From the NCBI GenBank assembly GCA_033557465.1, contig CM066043.1, forward strand, positions 106,816,278-106,880,277: a DNA stretch of 64,000 nt, written 5' to 3'. The position numbers and the translations under genes are program-made. Of the stretch, positions 23,105 to 34,800 are shown piece by piece. Source of the stretch: Ichthyophis bannanicus (taxonomy: Eukaryota; Chordata; Amphibia; Gymnophiona; Ichthyophiidae). Positions within the stretch are counted from its first letter, which is position 1. The number at the start of each line of letters is the position of its first letter. Below the pieces are notes generated by a model. That model did no database searches. It was not told where the DNA came from and worked only from the letters and a program-made list of their open reading frames with translations.

Positions 23105-25168
23105 AAAACAAGAACATAAGATATGCCATACTGGGTCAGACCAAGGTCCATCAAGACCAGTATCCTCTTTCCAACAGTGGCCAATCTAGGTCATACGTAC
23201 CTAGCAGTTTCCCCAAAAGACACAGGTTCCACAATGCTTGTACTGGGTCAAGCATTGATATCCTGGGTGCCTTCTTAATAATGGTTTATGGACCTTTCCT
23301 CCAGGAACTTGTCCAAACCTTTTTTAAACCCAGCTACACTAATAGCCTTTACTACATCCTCCGGTAACAAATTCCAGAGTTTGATTACATGTTGAGTGAA
23401 AAAATATTTTCTTTTATTAGTCTTAAATAGTTTACTCTGTAGCTTCATTGCATGTCCCCTAGTCTTTCTATATTCTGATAATGTAAACAATCGCTCTACG
23501 TTTACACGTTCCACTCCGTTCATTAATTTATAGACCTCTATCATATCTCCCCTCAGCCGTCTCTTTTCCAGGTTAAAGAGCCCTAACCTTTTCAGCCTTT
23601 CTTCATAGGAGTATCCTTCCATCCCCTTTACCAATTTAGTGGCTCTTCTCTGAACCTTTTCTAATAACGCTATATCCTTTTTAAGATACGGTGACCAGAA
23701 CTGCACACAATATTCAAGGTGCGGTCTCACCATGGAACGATACAGAGGCATTATAATATCTTTTTTGTTTTATTTTCAATTCCTTTCCTTATGATACCTA
23801 GCATTCTATTTGCTCTCTTGGCCGCCGCTGCACACTGGGCCGAGGTTTTTAACATTGTATCCACAATGACGCCTAAATCTTTTTCCTGGGTAGTGGTTCC
23901 TAATGTGGAACCTTCCACCATGTAACCAGAGTTTGGGTTGTTCTTCCCTAGGTGCATAACTTTGCACTTGTCCACATTAAATTTAATTTGCCATTTTGAT
24001 GCCTAGTCTTCCAGTTATCAAGATCCTCTTGCAATTTTCCACAATCCTCTTGGGTTTTAACAACTTTAAATAGTTTTGTGTCATCTGCAAATTTGATAAC
24101 CTCGCTCATTATTCCCTTTTCCAGATCATTTATGAATATGTCAAAAAGCAGCGGACCCAGCACAGATCCCTGGGGTATACCACTATTCACCTTTCTCCAT
24201 TGGGAAAATTGGCCATTTAGCCCTACCCTCTGCTTTCTATCTTTTAACCAGTTCATGATCCACAATTGTACAATGCCCCCTATCCCATGACTCTTTAGTT
24301 TTTCCAAAGGTCTCTGATGAGGGACCTTGTCAAAGGCTTTCTGAAAGTCCAGATACACTATATCAACCGACTCACCTTTGTCCACCTGTTTATTCACACC
24401 TTCAAAAAAACATAACATTAGTAAGACAAGATCTTCCTTGTCTAAAGCCATGTTGGCTGTCTCCCATTAGGCCATGACTTTCTACATGCTGAGTAATTTT
24501 CTTCGTTATGGAGGTTTCTACTATTTTTCCCGGTACTGACGTCAGGCTCACCGGTCTGTAGTTTCCCGGATCACCCCTGGAACCCTTTTTAAAAATTGGC
24601 GTCACGTTGGCGATCCTCCAATCTTCAGGTATTAGAGATGATTTTAAAGAAAATTCACAGATTACTAATAGCAGGTCTGCAATCTCATATTTCAGTTCTT
24701 TCAACACCCTTGGATCTATACCATCCGGCCCAGGTGATTTGCTACTGTTCAGTTTATCTAATAGTTGTAATACATCTTCCCGATGTATTGATATTTCCTT
24801 CAATTCTTCCGCACCTTTAAATATCACTTCAGTCATGGGTAACATCCCTACATCTTCCTCAGTAAAGACTGAAGCAAAGAATTCATTCAGTCTCTCCGCT
24901 ATCGCCTTGTCGCCTCTTAGTGCTCCTTTAACCCCTCTGTCATCTAATGGACCAACTGACTCTCTCACAGGTTTTTTGATACGAATATATTTGAAAAAGT
25001 CTTTATTTCGCATTTTTACTTCCACAGCAAGCTTCTTCTCAAATTCTCCCTTTGCCTGCCTTATCAATGCCTTGCATTTGACTTACCAAGTGCTTGTGCT
25101 GTTTCCAGGTTTCGTAGTTTGGCTCTTTTTTTTCCATTTCCTGAAAGATGCTTTTTTGGCAACAACAT
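23105..25168 (-). mobile_element. CR1/L2-group LINE, - strand, nested in RTE
   Basis: Same family as 16580-18600. From the 3' end (agaacataagatatgcc, the complement of the octamer end) through the RT to the MIRQAKGEFEKK linker at about 25067. The frame is broken into four pieces: 24402-25067 (PGPDGIDPRVLKELK, YRPVSLTSVPGK), 23948-24451 (YLDFQKAFDKVPHQ, GIPQGSVLGPLLFD, FADDTKLF), 23751-23975 and 23275-23751. The catalytic FADD is intact. Confidence 0.85.
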
Positions 25169-28100
25169 CCTCTATGATGCTAGAAGATGAGACCCACAGG
25201 TCAGAAGGTACTCAACTGGCTACTGGGGAGGAGCTGAAGACTTTTCAGAGTAAAGCCAGCATTTATAATGTGGTTGGATCAAAGTCCTCAGGATGTCTGA
25301 CTGCTGATGTAGCTGCACATGAAATGAGAGTCAGAAGCTGCAAAGATGCCTTACATATTAAGAAATGGAATGTACAAAGCATGAACCAAGGGAAATTGGA
25401 GGTGATCAAGAATGAAATGTAACATGTACAAATCGATCTGTTGGATGTCAGCGAACTGAAATGGACTGGCATCGGGCACTTTGCATCTGATGATCACACG
25501 ATCTACTATGCTGGAAATGAAAGACAAAGAAGAAACAGTGTCACATTTATAATTAAGAAAAAACTTGCAAGAACTGTAATGAAATACAGTGCAATCAGTG
25601 AACGCTTAATTTCTATTCATATACGAGGAATGCCCAACAAAACAACTTTAATTCAAGTATATGCCCCAACAACAGCTGCAGAAGAGGATGAAGTTGATGA
25701 GTTCTATGAACAAGTACCAGCTTTATTGACAGAACATGCAAACAGAATATCCTGATAGTCATGGGTGACTGGAGCGCTAAAGTTGGCAACAAAGAAGGCA
25801 AAATGATTGGAAAATATGGACTTGGAAACCGAAATGAAGATGGAAAAAGACTGACAATTCTGCAAGACCAACAATCTATTCAGCTCAAACACCTTCTTTC
25901 AGCAATACAAGCAACTGTACACGTGGACATCACCCAATGGCTTGTACAAAAATCAAATTGACTACATCTGTGGAAGTCAGCGATGGAAAGGCTCTATAAC
26001 ATCATCAAAGACAAAACCTGGAGCTGACTGTGGTACAGATCATCAACTACTAGTATAAAGAGCTAAAGTTGAAAAAAGAGCAAGCCATTCATGAATGTAG
26101 CAAACTGTGACCTTGGGAATAAACCACCGGAATTTAAAGACTGCCTGCAAAATTGATTTGCTATTTTAGATACAAATGACAGAGCTCCAGAAGAGTTCTG
26201 GGATGACATCAAGAAGGTTGTATTGAAGAAAATGAGAAGTCTCTACAAAAGGTGAAAGCAAAAACAGCCAAATGGATGATCAAAGAAACTCTGAAAGTTG
26301 CCCAGAAATACTGAGAGGCTAAAGCCAGAGGAGAAAGAGAGGCAATCACAGAACTCAAGACAAGGAGAAGTACTACAATGACACATGCAAGGAAATAGAA
26401 GCAGAAACTGTTAGAAGAAGAACAAGATTGGCTTTCCTAAAGCAATGAGAGTTAAAGAAAAAATTCCAGCCTCGAAATGGAATATTACAAGATGCTCAAG
26501 GATCCACCATGTTGAATGATGCTGAGAAAGTTAAGAAAAGATGGAAAGAATATACAGAGTCATTATATGATAAAGATCAAGTAGACCAACAGCTGTTTCA
26601 ACTGTACCTTATGATCAGAAACCATTGGTGGTGAAAGAAATGGAAGTAGCATGGAAAGCATTATCAAAGAACAAAGCACCAGGCACTGATGGCTTTCCCA
26701 TTGAAGTATTACAGCAATCTGATGCAGCTGTAACCAGACTTACAAGGCTCTGCCAAGATGTTTGGAAGGCAACATAATGGCCAACTGATTGGAAAAGATT
26801 TGTGTTTATACCAATACTGAAGAAAGGTGATCCAACTGACTGTGGAAATTATCACATGCCAGCAAGATTCTAGTCAAGATTATTCAGCAGAGACTACAAC
26901 CATACCTGGAATAAGAACTGCCTGAAGTGCAAGCAGGGTTCAGAAAAGGGCAAGGAACGAGAGACATCATCGCGGATGTGAGATGGATCCTTGAAAAGAC
27001 TAAAGAATACCAAAAGGATATCTATACTTGTTTTATCGACTACAGAAAGGCTTTTGACTGCGTAAACCATGAGAAACTTTCAGCCACATTAAGAAGCATG
27101 GGTATATGAGAATACCTGCTCGTTCTCTTGCACAACCTTTACAACGATCAAGAAGCAACAGTTTGAATGGAATAAGGAGAAACACAATGGTTTAAAATCA
27201 GCAAAGGTGTATGACAAAGCTGCATATGTTCCCCCTACCTGTTTAATTTATATGCAGAACAAATCAAGAGAAGCCGGACTGCATGAAGACATCAGAGGTG
27301 TGAAGATTGATAGAAGACTAATCAATAAGCTTCATTATGCTGATGATACAGCATTACTGGCTGAAAGTGAAAACTATCTGAAACATTTGCTTCTCAAGAT
27401 TAAGGAACGTAGTCTCAAAATGGGCATGTACCTTAATGTAATGAAGACAAAGATCCTGACAAATGGCAAAACCAATACGTTCTTTGTTGATGGAGAAGAA
27501 ATTGAAATAGTGGACAACGTTAACCTACTTGAATCAACTATCAATAAAGAAACAACAAGCAGTCTACTACTCCGACAACACATTGCTCTTGGCAGAATGG
27601 CTATGAAGGACCTACAAAAGATCCTCAAGAGCAGAGATGTCTCTCTCCATACAAAGATTTGACTTCTTTAAGCCATGGCATTTTCAATAACATCATATGG
27701 ATGTGAAAGTTGGACAGTGAAAAAGATAAGAAGAAAATTGATGCCTTTGAGTTATGGTGCTGGCGACGGATACTGTATATACTATTGACTGCTGGAAGAA
27801 CAAACCAGTCCGTACTAGAGGAGATCAAACCTACGCTTTTTTTAGAAGCTCAGATATCAAGACTTCAACTTTCATGCATTGCACACATCATGCAAAGAGA
27901 GAGATCATTAGAGAAAGACATCATGCTTGGCAAGGTAGAAGGTAAACGCAAAAAAAAGGCCAGCAATGAGATAGATTGATACAATAACAGCAGTTATGGG
28001 TGCCAGTCTGTCAACAATGAGCTGCCTGACTGAAGACTGAACACAATTTAAAGGGTTTTTACTAATCGGTGGTAGCGACTTCCGTGCGATATCGGAGTCA

Positions 28101-28215
28101 CGGCCCAATTGACTTCAATGGGGCTGCTACCGCTGATTAGTAAACAATCCTAAGACAATTATCCAGAGGGTTGCCATGAGTCGACACCAACTTGGCAGCA
28201 ATTAACAACAACACG
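25169..28215 (+). mobile_element. RTE (BovB-like) LINE with endonuclease and RT remnants
   Basis: The endonuclease is legible at 25370-26060 (KWNVQSMNQGKLEVIK, SELKWTGIGHFASDDH, IQVYAPTTAAEEDE, then GDWSAKVGN and SNGLYKNQIDYI-like), with several stops. RT: FRKGQGTRDIIADVRWILEK at 26940, CFIDYRKAFDCVNHEKL at 27031, and YADDTALLAES at about 27338, with YADD intact. The C-terminal FELWCWRRILYI is at 27745. The 3' tail ends ggcagcaattaacaacaaca at about 28212. More complete than the copy at 7039 but inactive. Confidence 0.85.
28046..28150. mobile_element. Short palindromic MITE in the RTE 3' end
   Basis: Inverted ends (TTTACTAATCGGTGGTAGC at left, GCTACCGCTGATTAGTAAA at right) around a ~60-bp centre. 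It splits the RTE tail between atttaaagg and taagacaattatcc. Confidence 0.6.
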
Positions 28216-28582
28216 CAAGGCCTTCAAAACTAAACAATAGATTTTGAGGGGGAGTACGCATAAGAATTACTGTAAGGTTTACAGAGTTGCCAAGTTCCCC
28301 AAATCCAGGAGTGAGATTTTAAATCACTCCTGGATTTCTGACAGTCTCATTCTGATGCATTATGGGACCAGCGCATTGATTTCAATGGGTAAAATCAGGG
28401 ACTATCAGTACCGTACTACATTGCAGGGTTGGCCCGTCCATTGTGCAAGAATGTTGTTTGCACAGGGCCCCGTGCAAACAACATTCTGCATCTGCTGGTA
28501 AATTAAAAAAAAAACAAACTTGCTGCCGCTGTGGCAGCAGCAGAATCGAGCGTCGCGCGGGGCCCCCCCTGCCTGGCAGAGT

Positions 28583-28799
28583 CTTCCATGCGGCCTCAGC
28601 TCCATAAGTGCCGGCTTTCAGAGCTGCGAAAGGAGAGAGCTTCTCCCTCGTGGCTCTGTTAAGCTGCTGGCACTGATGGGAAACAGGATTTCCTGTTTCC
28701 CATCAGCCCTGTGGGCTTAAACAGAGCCGCGAGAAAGGGAAACTCTCCCTTCGCGGCTTTGAAAAGCCTGCGCTGAGGGAGCTGAGGCTGCATGGAGGG
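28583..28799. repeat. Imperfect palindrome, ~105-bp arms
   Basis: The left arm starts TTCCATGCGGCCTCAGCTCC and the right arm ends with its complement (GAGCTGAGGCTGCATGGAGG). The centre is GATGGGAAACAGGA/TTTCCTGTTTCCCATC. Confidence 0.85.
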
Positions 28800-28837
28800 T
28801 TCTGCAGGGCAGGGGGGGCATTGTTTTTTTGTTTTAA

Positions 28838-29870
28838 TCTACCTGGGCTATGGGGTGGGGCTAGGACTGGAAATGGGCTGATGGGGGGGCTAGGACTGGT
28901 AATGGGCTAGAGGGGCTAGGACTGGTAATGGTCTATGGGGGGGCTAGGACTGGTAATGGGCCATGGGAGGACTAAGACTGAAAATGGGGTGATGGGGGGT
29001 GGTTAGGACTGGTAATGGGCTATGGGGGTGGGGCTAGGACTGGTAATGGGCTGGGGGGTTGCTAGGACTGGAAATGGGCTGAGTGGAAGGGGAGCTTGAA
29101 CTGCAAATAGCTGATGGGGAGGGGGATTGGAATGGAAATAGGCTGTGAGGGGAGGGAGCTAGCATTGGAAATGGGCTGAGTTGGGGGGAGCTAGGACAGG
29201 AAATGGGCTGATGGAGGGGCTAGGATAGGACTGGAAATGGGCTGTTGGGGTGTGCTAAGATTGGAAATGGGCTGTGGTTGGGGCTTAGATTGAAATGGAC
29301 TCATGGAGGGGCTAGAACTGGAAGTAGGCTCATGGGGGGCTTGGATTAGAAATGGGCTGAGTGGAGGGGAGCTAGGATTTGACATCGGTTGGTGGGGCTA
29401 GGAAAGGACTAGAAATGGGCTGATGGGGGGGGGCTGGGATTAGAAATGAGCTGATGGAGGGACTCGCATAGGACTGGAAATGGATGGGGGAGCTAGGACT
29501 GGAAATGGGCTGATGGGGCTAGGAAAGGACTAGAAATGGGCTGATGGGGGGGCTGGGATTAGAAATGAGCTGATGGAGGGACTCGCATAGGACTGGAAAT
29601 GGATGGGGGAGCTAGGACTGGAAATGGGCTGATGGTGTGGCTAGGATTGGAAATGGGCTGATGGGGGGGCTGGGATTAGAAATGAGCTGATGGAGGGACT
29701 CGCATAGGACTGGAAATGGATGGGGGAGCTAGGACTGGAAATGGGCTGATGGTGTGGCTAGGATTGGAAATGGGCTGATAGGGGGCTAGGTCTAGAAATG
29801 GGCTGATGCGGGGACTAGAAGGGAGCGGATGCTGGGTGGGGCTGGAACTAGAAGGGAGCTGATGTTGGGG
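28838..29870 (+). repeat. Minisatellite, unit about 26-34 bp (GGGGCTAGGACTGGAAATGG-GCTGAT)
   Basis: More than 25 variable copies of ggggctaggactggaaatgg followed by gctgatgg. A higher-order block of about 113 bp repeats at 29400-29770 (with gactcgcataggactgg). Chance proline-rich open frames on the - strand are artefacts of this repeat. Confidence 0.9.
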
Positions 29871-30210
29871 GAGGATTAGAATGGGATGGAGCTGGGCGAG
29901 TGAAATGGAGAGGGGAAAAATATTTTGTGTGGGGGGGAAATCTACAATCGGCCGGGTATTGGGAGAGTAAGTGGGGATTGAGGATGGAGGGGTAAAATTT
30001 AAGTGGATGAAATAGGAATGAGGAAAGAGCAAAAGGAGAAAGATTAGTATGTTAAAGCAGATGTAGAGAGAGAATGGAAAAAAATAAACTAGACGAGAGA
30101 AGAAAGGACAAATGGACAGCAGACGATGGAGAGTTAGTAGAAGACATGAAGAAACCAGAAGAAAGTGGCTGGAGCAATTGCAACTGAAAAAAAATACACA
30201 AAAGGTAGAA

Positions 30211-31289
30211 AAATATCTCTTTATTTTGAATTTATTAACTGGAATATGTCAGCTCTGGGAAATGTGCATCATTAACGTCTGTGCTTTTAGTACAAGAGGA
30301 AATTAATTTATAGTTTTATTTCTACAGTGTTGTTGTACATTCCAAGTTTGGCTTTTGGGGTTCCCAGTTTAATTATTGTCTTCCTGTTTCTAAATTGTGA
30401 TTCCTTGTTTGGTGATGGTCTATGTTCTGCATGTGTAACTGAGCTGAGGTATTCTGTGTATGTAATTCCTATTTGACATTGCCACTTGTTCTCTTTCCCC
30501 AGTAGGTCATGTATTGTTATTCTCTGAAATGTATTGGTTTAATAGTTGCAGTGTTGCCTTTTGATAGGTAATGGTGCTTTGTGAGTCCTTGTAGTGGTTA
30601 CGATACGGCAGGATTGCTATGGGTTCTAAATGGGCAGTGTTTGTAGTAGTTCCTAATGTGCCTGGCGCTTGGCACTGGATTATAGTAATGTAGAAATCTT
30701 TTAGTCTTTCTTTATCTATACACTCATTAAGAGGCATGTTTACTAAAAGTTAGCGTATGGTAACATTAGGCAAATATTTATGCAAATGAGGCTCTGCTAC
30801 ATTCCAATGCAAATTTAAAAAACAAAAAAAACCCACCAGAACTGGCAAAAAATCTCATTCCTGGAACTGGGTAACTTGGCAACTTGGCATCTCTAAGTTT
30901 GCCTAGAGCACCAGGCCACACCTTGAACCATCTCTGGGGCCGGTCTTGTTAATAGTCCTATCTCTATCTGAGGAAAATAGCATTCTAATGAGGTTAGATG
31001 CTGCTACCTGGTGCTGTATAGCCTGCCGGAAAATAACTCGGGTGACAGGAAAAGGTTGATGGGGTCGGTTGGCTGCCTCTGGCTATCACATGGACCGGCA
31101 ACCGATCAGCATGGAGCTAAGCAATTTCTTGTAAGTTATTAGGGTACTGTTGATGAATGGAAGATTGCTTTGGGCTCTAGGAAGGAAGGACACAAGAAAA
31201 TAAAAACCTCCGTTAGCAGCAAAGCTTAAGAGAAAAAGCTGTGAGGAGATAAGAAAGTGGGGTGAAAACCAAAGTTCCCAACGTGCCTT
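30211..31289. other. Intergenic sequence upstream of PRAF2
   Basis: No exon recognised. 30735-30800 (gcatgtttactaaaagttagcg) and 30840-30950 (ggcaacttggcatc; ggggccggtcttg) look like MITE/hAT ends. Confidence 0.35.
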
Positions 31290-31689
31290 TGAAGAAATGG
31301 GAAATGAATTACAGCGCCCAGCATACTGTGGCAGAAATTATACAGATGAGGTACGATGATCGAAACTACAGTTCCCGGCATTCCGTGAGAAGTGCTGCGC
31401 AATGTCTAAGGGCGAATTACTGTTTTCCGTCGATCCTCGCGACGAAGAGCCACGTGAAAAGATTCTTAACCATTCCCGGCGTGCCCGTCGAAACAGCGTT
31501 GGACGGGAAAAGCGCCAAGCACCATAGACAACATTTCCCGATCTACCCAGCGCGTTTTCAGCCATAGAACGAACAACGCACATCCCAAGCTGCCGGCCGG
31601 GACTTGTAGTCTTTACAAGAAAGACAACAAAAATATAATTATTTCTTTTCCATCACTCCCAACATCCCTTCGTGATTTCACGCCCGAAA
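31290..31689 (+). promoter_or_regulatory. PRAF2: PRAF2 promoter region with ZNF143/THAP11-type motifs
   Basis: The 400 bp before the PRAF2 start codon is CpG-bearing and repeat-free, unlike its surroundings. Three sequences resemble the ZNF143 (STAF)/THAP11 site, consensus ACTACAnnTCCCAGCATGC: 31308-31326 on + (three mismatches), 31365-31384 on + (ACTACAGTTCCCGGCATTCC) and 31595-31610 on - (reads ACTACAAGTCCCGGCC). A CACGTG E-box is at about 31452-31457. No TATA box is evident, as is usual for a housekeeping-type promoter. The transcription start is not defined. Confidence 0.6.
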
Positions 31690-31865
31690 ATGGATGTGCA
31701 GCTACCTCCCTTGCGGACGCTTGATGATTTTCTACTGAACGCAACCCGTTTCTCTCCTCCCGTGATTGGGGACAGGCAGCGTTGGAATAATCGTGTGATC
31801 AACAATCTCCTCTATTACCAGAGGAATTACGGTTTACTGCTACTTGTGCAGCTCCTGATAGGGGG
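31690..31865 (+). CDS. PRAF2: PRAF2 exon 1
   Basis: ATG at 31690 was chosen because MDVQLPPLR aligns with the family N-terminus. An in-frame upstream ATG at 31672 would add six residues and is less likely. The donor is GGGGG/GTGAGTA after 31865. It encodes residues 1-58 plus two bases, ending at the start of the first membrane block. Confidence 0.93.
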
Positions 31866-34800
31866 GTGAGTAGAACAGGATTCCCTGAAAGGGCGGAGCT
31901 AAGAGAGGGGGAGGTGAGCAGGTCTCTCTGAAGGGGAGGGGCTGAGAGAAGGACAGGTTTGGTTTCCCTTAATTGGAATTTTGGATTTAGATGTAATTAA
32001 TCTTTCCAAATCAGTTAAAGGTGAGTTACATATTCAGGTATAATGGGTATTATTCCTGTCCTTGGGAACAGTGCAAGGATATGAGGCGCCCTAGGTGAAG
32101 ATCATTCCTGGTGAACCTCCTCCTGCTCTCTTCCCGCCCCCCATTTCCACCCCTCTCCAGCAACAACTGTAAACTGTACCGCAGGGCTTACCAAAATCTC
32201 CAGCATCACTGTGCTGTTTGTGCTTTTGCCCCCTCCAACGCACCACTGGAGGCTTCAGTAAGTACTGGGGTGCTTAAAGTAATTGCCGCTGCTAGAGGTC
32301 CTGGAGAGCGGAGGCAGCAGTTGCAGTCTGTCCATATGAGTGAGTTGTGAGCCCCTGCCAGTAGATAAAGACAATCTTTACTGACTCTGTTTCCATAAAG
32401 GCTGGTGAGCCAGGAATTTGGCCAATATTTCTCTGTCTCCAGCAGATGGGGTAGATGTCTTCATTGATGTAGCATTAGCAGAAGAGAAGTCTGTGTCCGG
32501 GCCTTAAAGGCAATGGTTCACTACTAATCAGAAGGATTGAACCTCCTTTCCCTGAAGAACCAGCTCAACAACGGGTTTGATCTTCATGTTAGAACACTGA
32601 GGGATAAAGTTGAAAGGCTTGCAGGAAAGATATGAATTGAATTTCAGGGTGAAATAAACTTAAAAACAAACAAGGACCAATATTCAATTTTGGGGGTCAG
32701 CGTTTTCTTTTCTAAATATCAGCAGATGCGGCTAAAATTAATCTGGATATTCACTGCTGCATATCTGGATTTGATGGTGACTGGCACCACTACCCCAATA
32801 GTGGCAGTGTTGGGACTGCTATCTGGGTAGCAAACCAACTAAAGTTAGGACAGTCTTTTTGCTGTCCTTTTTTTATCTGGATAGCTACCTGGCAGTTAGT
32901 GGACTTGAATATCGTTGCTAATGGAAACAACTCCCAACCACCCAAGCTCTGCCATAGTACTATCCGGATGGTGCTGAGGAGATCAGATGAAATATTGAGT
33001 GGCCCTATACAAATATCTTGCTGGTCGGCACATATCCTGTTTAGTAGGTGTTGCTAACTGCATAAGTGCTTTTGAATATTGGCCTCAGAGAGTAAAAACA
33101 GCAGTGAAATGGCAGCACTTCCCTGTGGACTTTAGATGGTTTACCTCACTTCTCCTTTCCTTTTGAAGCTGGCCTCTGAAAAGAACAAGAATTGCACAGT
33201 TTGCCAAATCCCCATGCCACCAGCCACAGCATAGGCAAAGGAGATGCTGTTACTACAAGGCATACACAGCACTGTACAGCATATATAAAGACATCCCCTT
33301 TTCATTGTAATTAAGACAGACAAGACGAAAGGTAAGAAAAGGGCAAGGAGACACAAGGAAGACAAGGGATCAGGATCCAAAGGGAAGGGTAAGGAGACAC
33401 AAGATAGACAAGGGATCAGGATCCAAAAGCAGCCTCAAAGAGGTGAGCCTTTAGCATGGACTTGAAAAGGGGAAAAATGAAACCTGACTCAGTTTGTTCC
33501 AGGTATAAGGAGCAGCAAGGTGAAAGGATTGAAGTCTGGAGTTGGCAGAGGAAGAAAATGGCAAAGAGAGAAGCAAGCTAATAGAAGAGTGGAGTTCACG
33601 AGGAGGGGTGTGAGGAGAGAGGGGAGGTAGTGAGGAGCAAAAGAATGAATGCACTTATAGGTCAGAAGGAGAAGCCTGAATTGGAAACGGAAGGGAAGCC
33701 AATGAAGTGCATGGCTTCCTCTGCCAGCGGTCAAAGTGAGTTGGCATTGGAGCATGCTTGAGGGCATTAACCCGAGAGGGTTCCTTCTCTGTCGACTTTA
33801 TTCTGCTTCATCGGGTTTTCTGCTTTTCACAGCAATCCTACTCCTCCCGTCCCTCTCTTGGATCCTGGCTTTCCAGGGTAGGCAGTAGGCTTATAGAGCA
33901 GGGCTTTGTCACCAAGATAGCCAGGCTACTAAGGGAAATCACTCGTGTTACTTCTTCAGTATCCTTACACTCAGCGTGGTATATCAGGGGAGGTGAGTTG
34001 AGAGAACCCAGCAAGGTTCTGAGGATCTGTAAGAAGGGGAGATTTTTCCCATTTCAGAAGAGGAACAACAATGGTGAAGCTCTTCCATTTGAAGGAATTA
34101 TACATATTAATTTTTCAAGTGGTCATTCTGGTGGAATTTTCAGTGAATTGTCAGAAACAAGTCTGAAGGAAGGCCTCATCCTCTTTGGGATCCACAGACC
34201 TCCCAGAGCCTTTCCTCTTCCTCCAAGCTATAAGACAAATGGTGGGTGCTGAATAGAAAATGCTAGACTGTTTTTTTAAGCTAGCCATAACAGTCATTCT
34301 TAAGACCACTATCCCCCTGGAAGGTGATAGAGCCCTGCAGAATTCTCAGGATTGGAAGCTGGAATCCTTTTACTAAAGTAAACCTTTAGATCTTCTAGCT
34401 TGTCACTACAGACATGGGCTTGTGGAGGCTTGGTGACAGTGGCCCTCCTTTGCTGAACACAGCAGCTTCTGGACCAGTACCCAGCGAGGGATTCACGCTC
34501 TCTTTTGGGAGAGGTGGTGCTCTTGGAATCTGAAATTGCTTTTGTGGCAGACACCCTCTGTAGTCTGGTTGGCTCGTCAGCTAAGACCTTGGCTACCATA
34601 GTCTCAGCTTGCAGGCTGTTATGGCTGAGGTACTAAGCAGCAGACTCAACTTCCAAATCGCAACTCTGGAAACTACCTTTTGAGGGAAAGATGCTATTTT
34701 ACGGATGACTTGGAGAAACTTGTGAAAACGTGGGTGAGTCCTAGGTCTTGAGGTTTCCAAAGGATAGGTCCTGGGGATCTTGGAAGGCATTGAAAACCAG

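Larger units (their letters stand above)
28423..30210 (+). mobile_element. Composite element 1: A-run, palindrome and GGCTAGGACTGG minisatellite (possible hAT MITE)
   Basis: The order is: a CAGGGTTGGCCC-type start, a 49-bp hairpin, an A-run, cttgctgccgctg, a ~105-bp-arm palindrome (28583-28799), a minisatellite (28838-29870), then aggtagaaaaatatctcttt. The same order is found inside the hAT element at 48560-50350. A right terminus is not clear; ggggccggtcttg near 30943 is a candidate inverted end. Confidence 0.5.

Noticed and set aside
28838..29870. CRISPR-like array
   Set aside because: The repeats are contiguous degenerate minisatellite units without unique spacers, in a vertebrate genome.
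31262..31567. Open frame of 101 codons just before PRAF2
   Set aside because: It overlaps the promoter with ZNF143-type motifs, has no recognisable domain and no splice structure; better explained as regulatory DNA.
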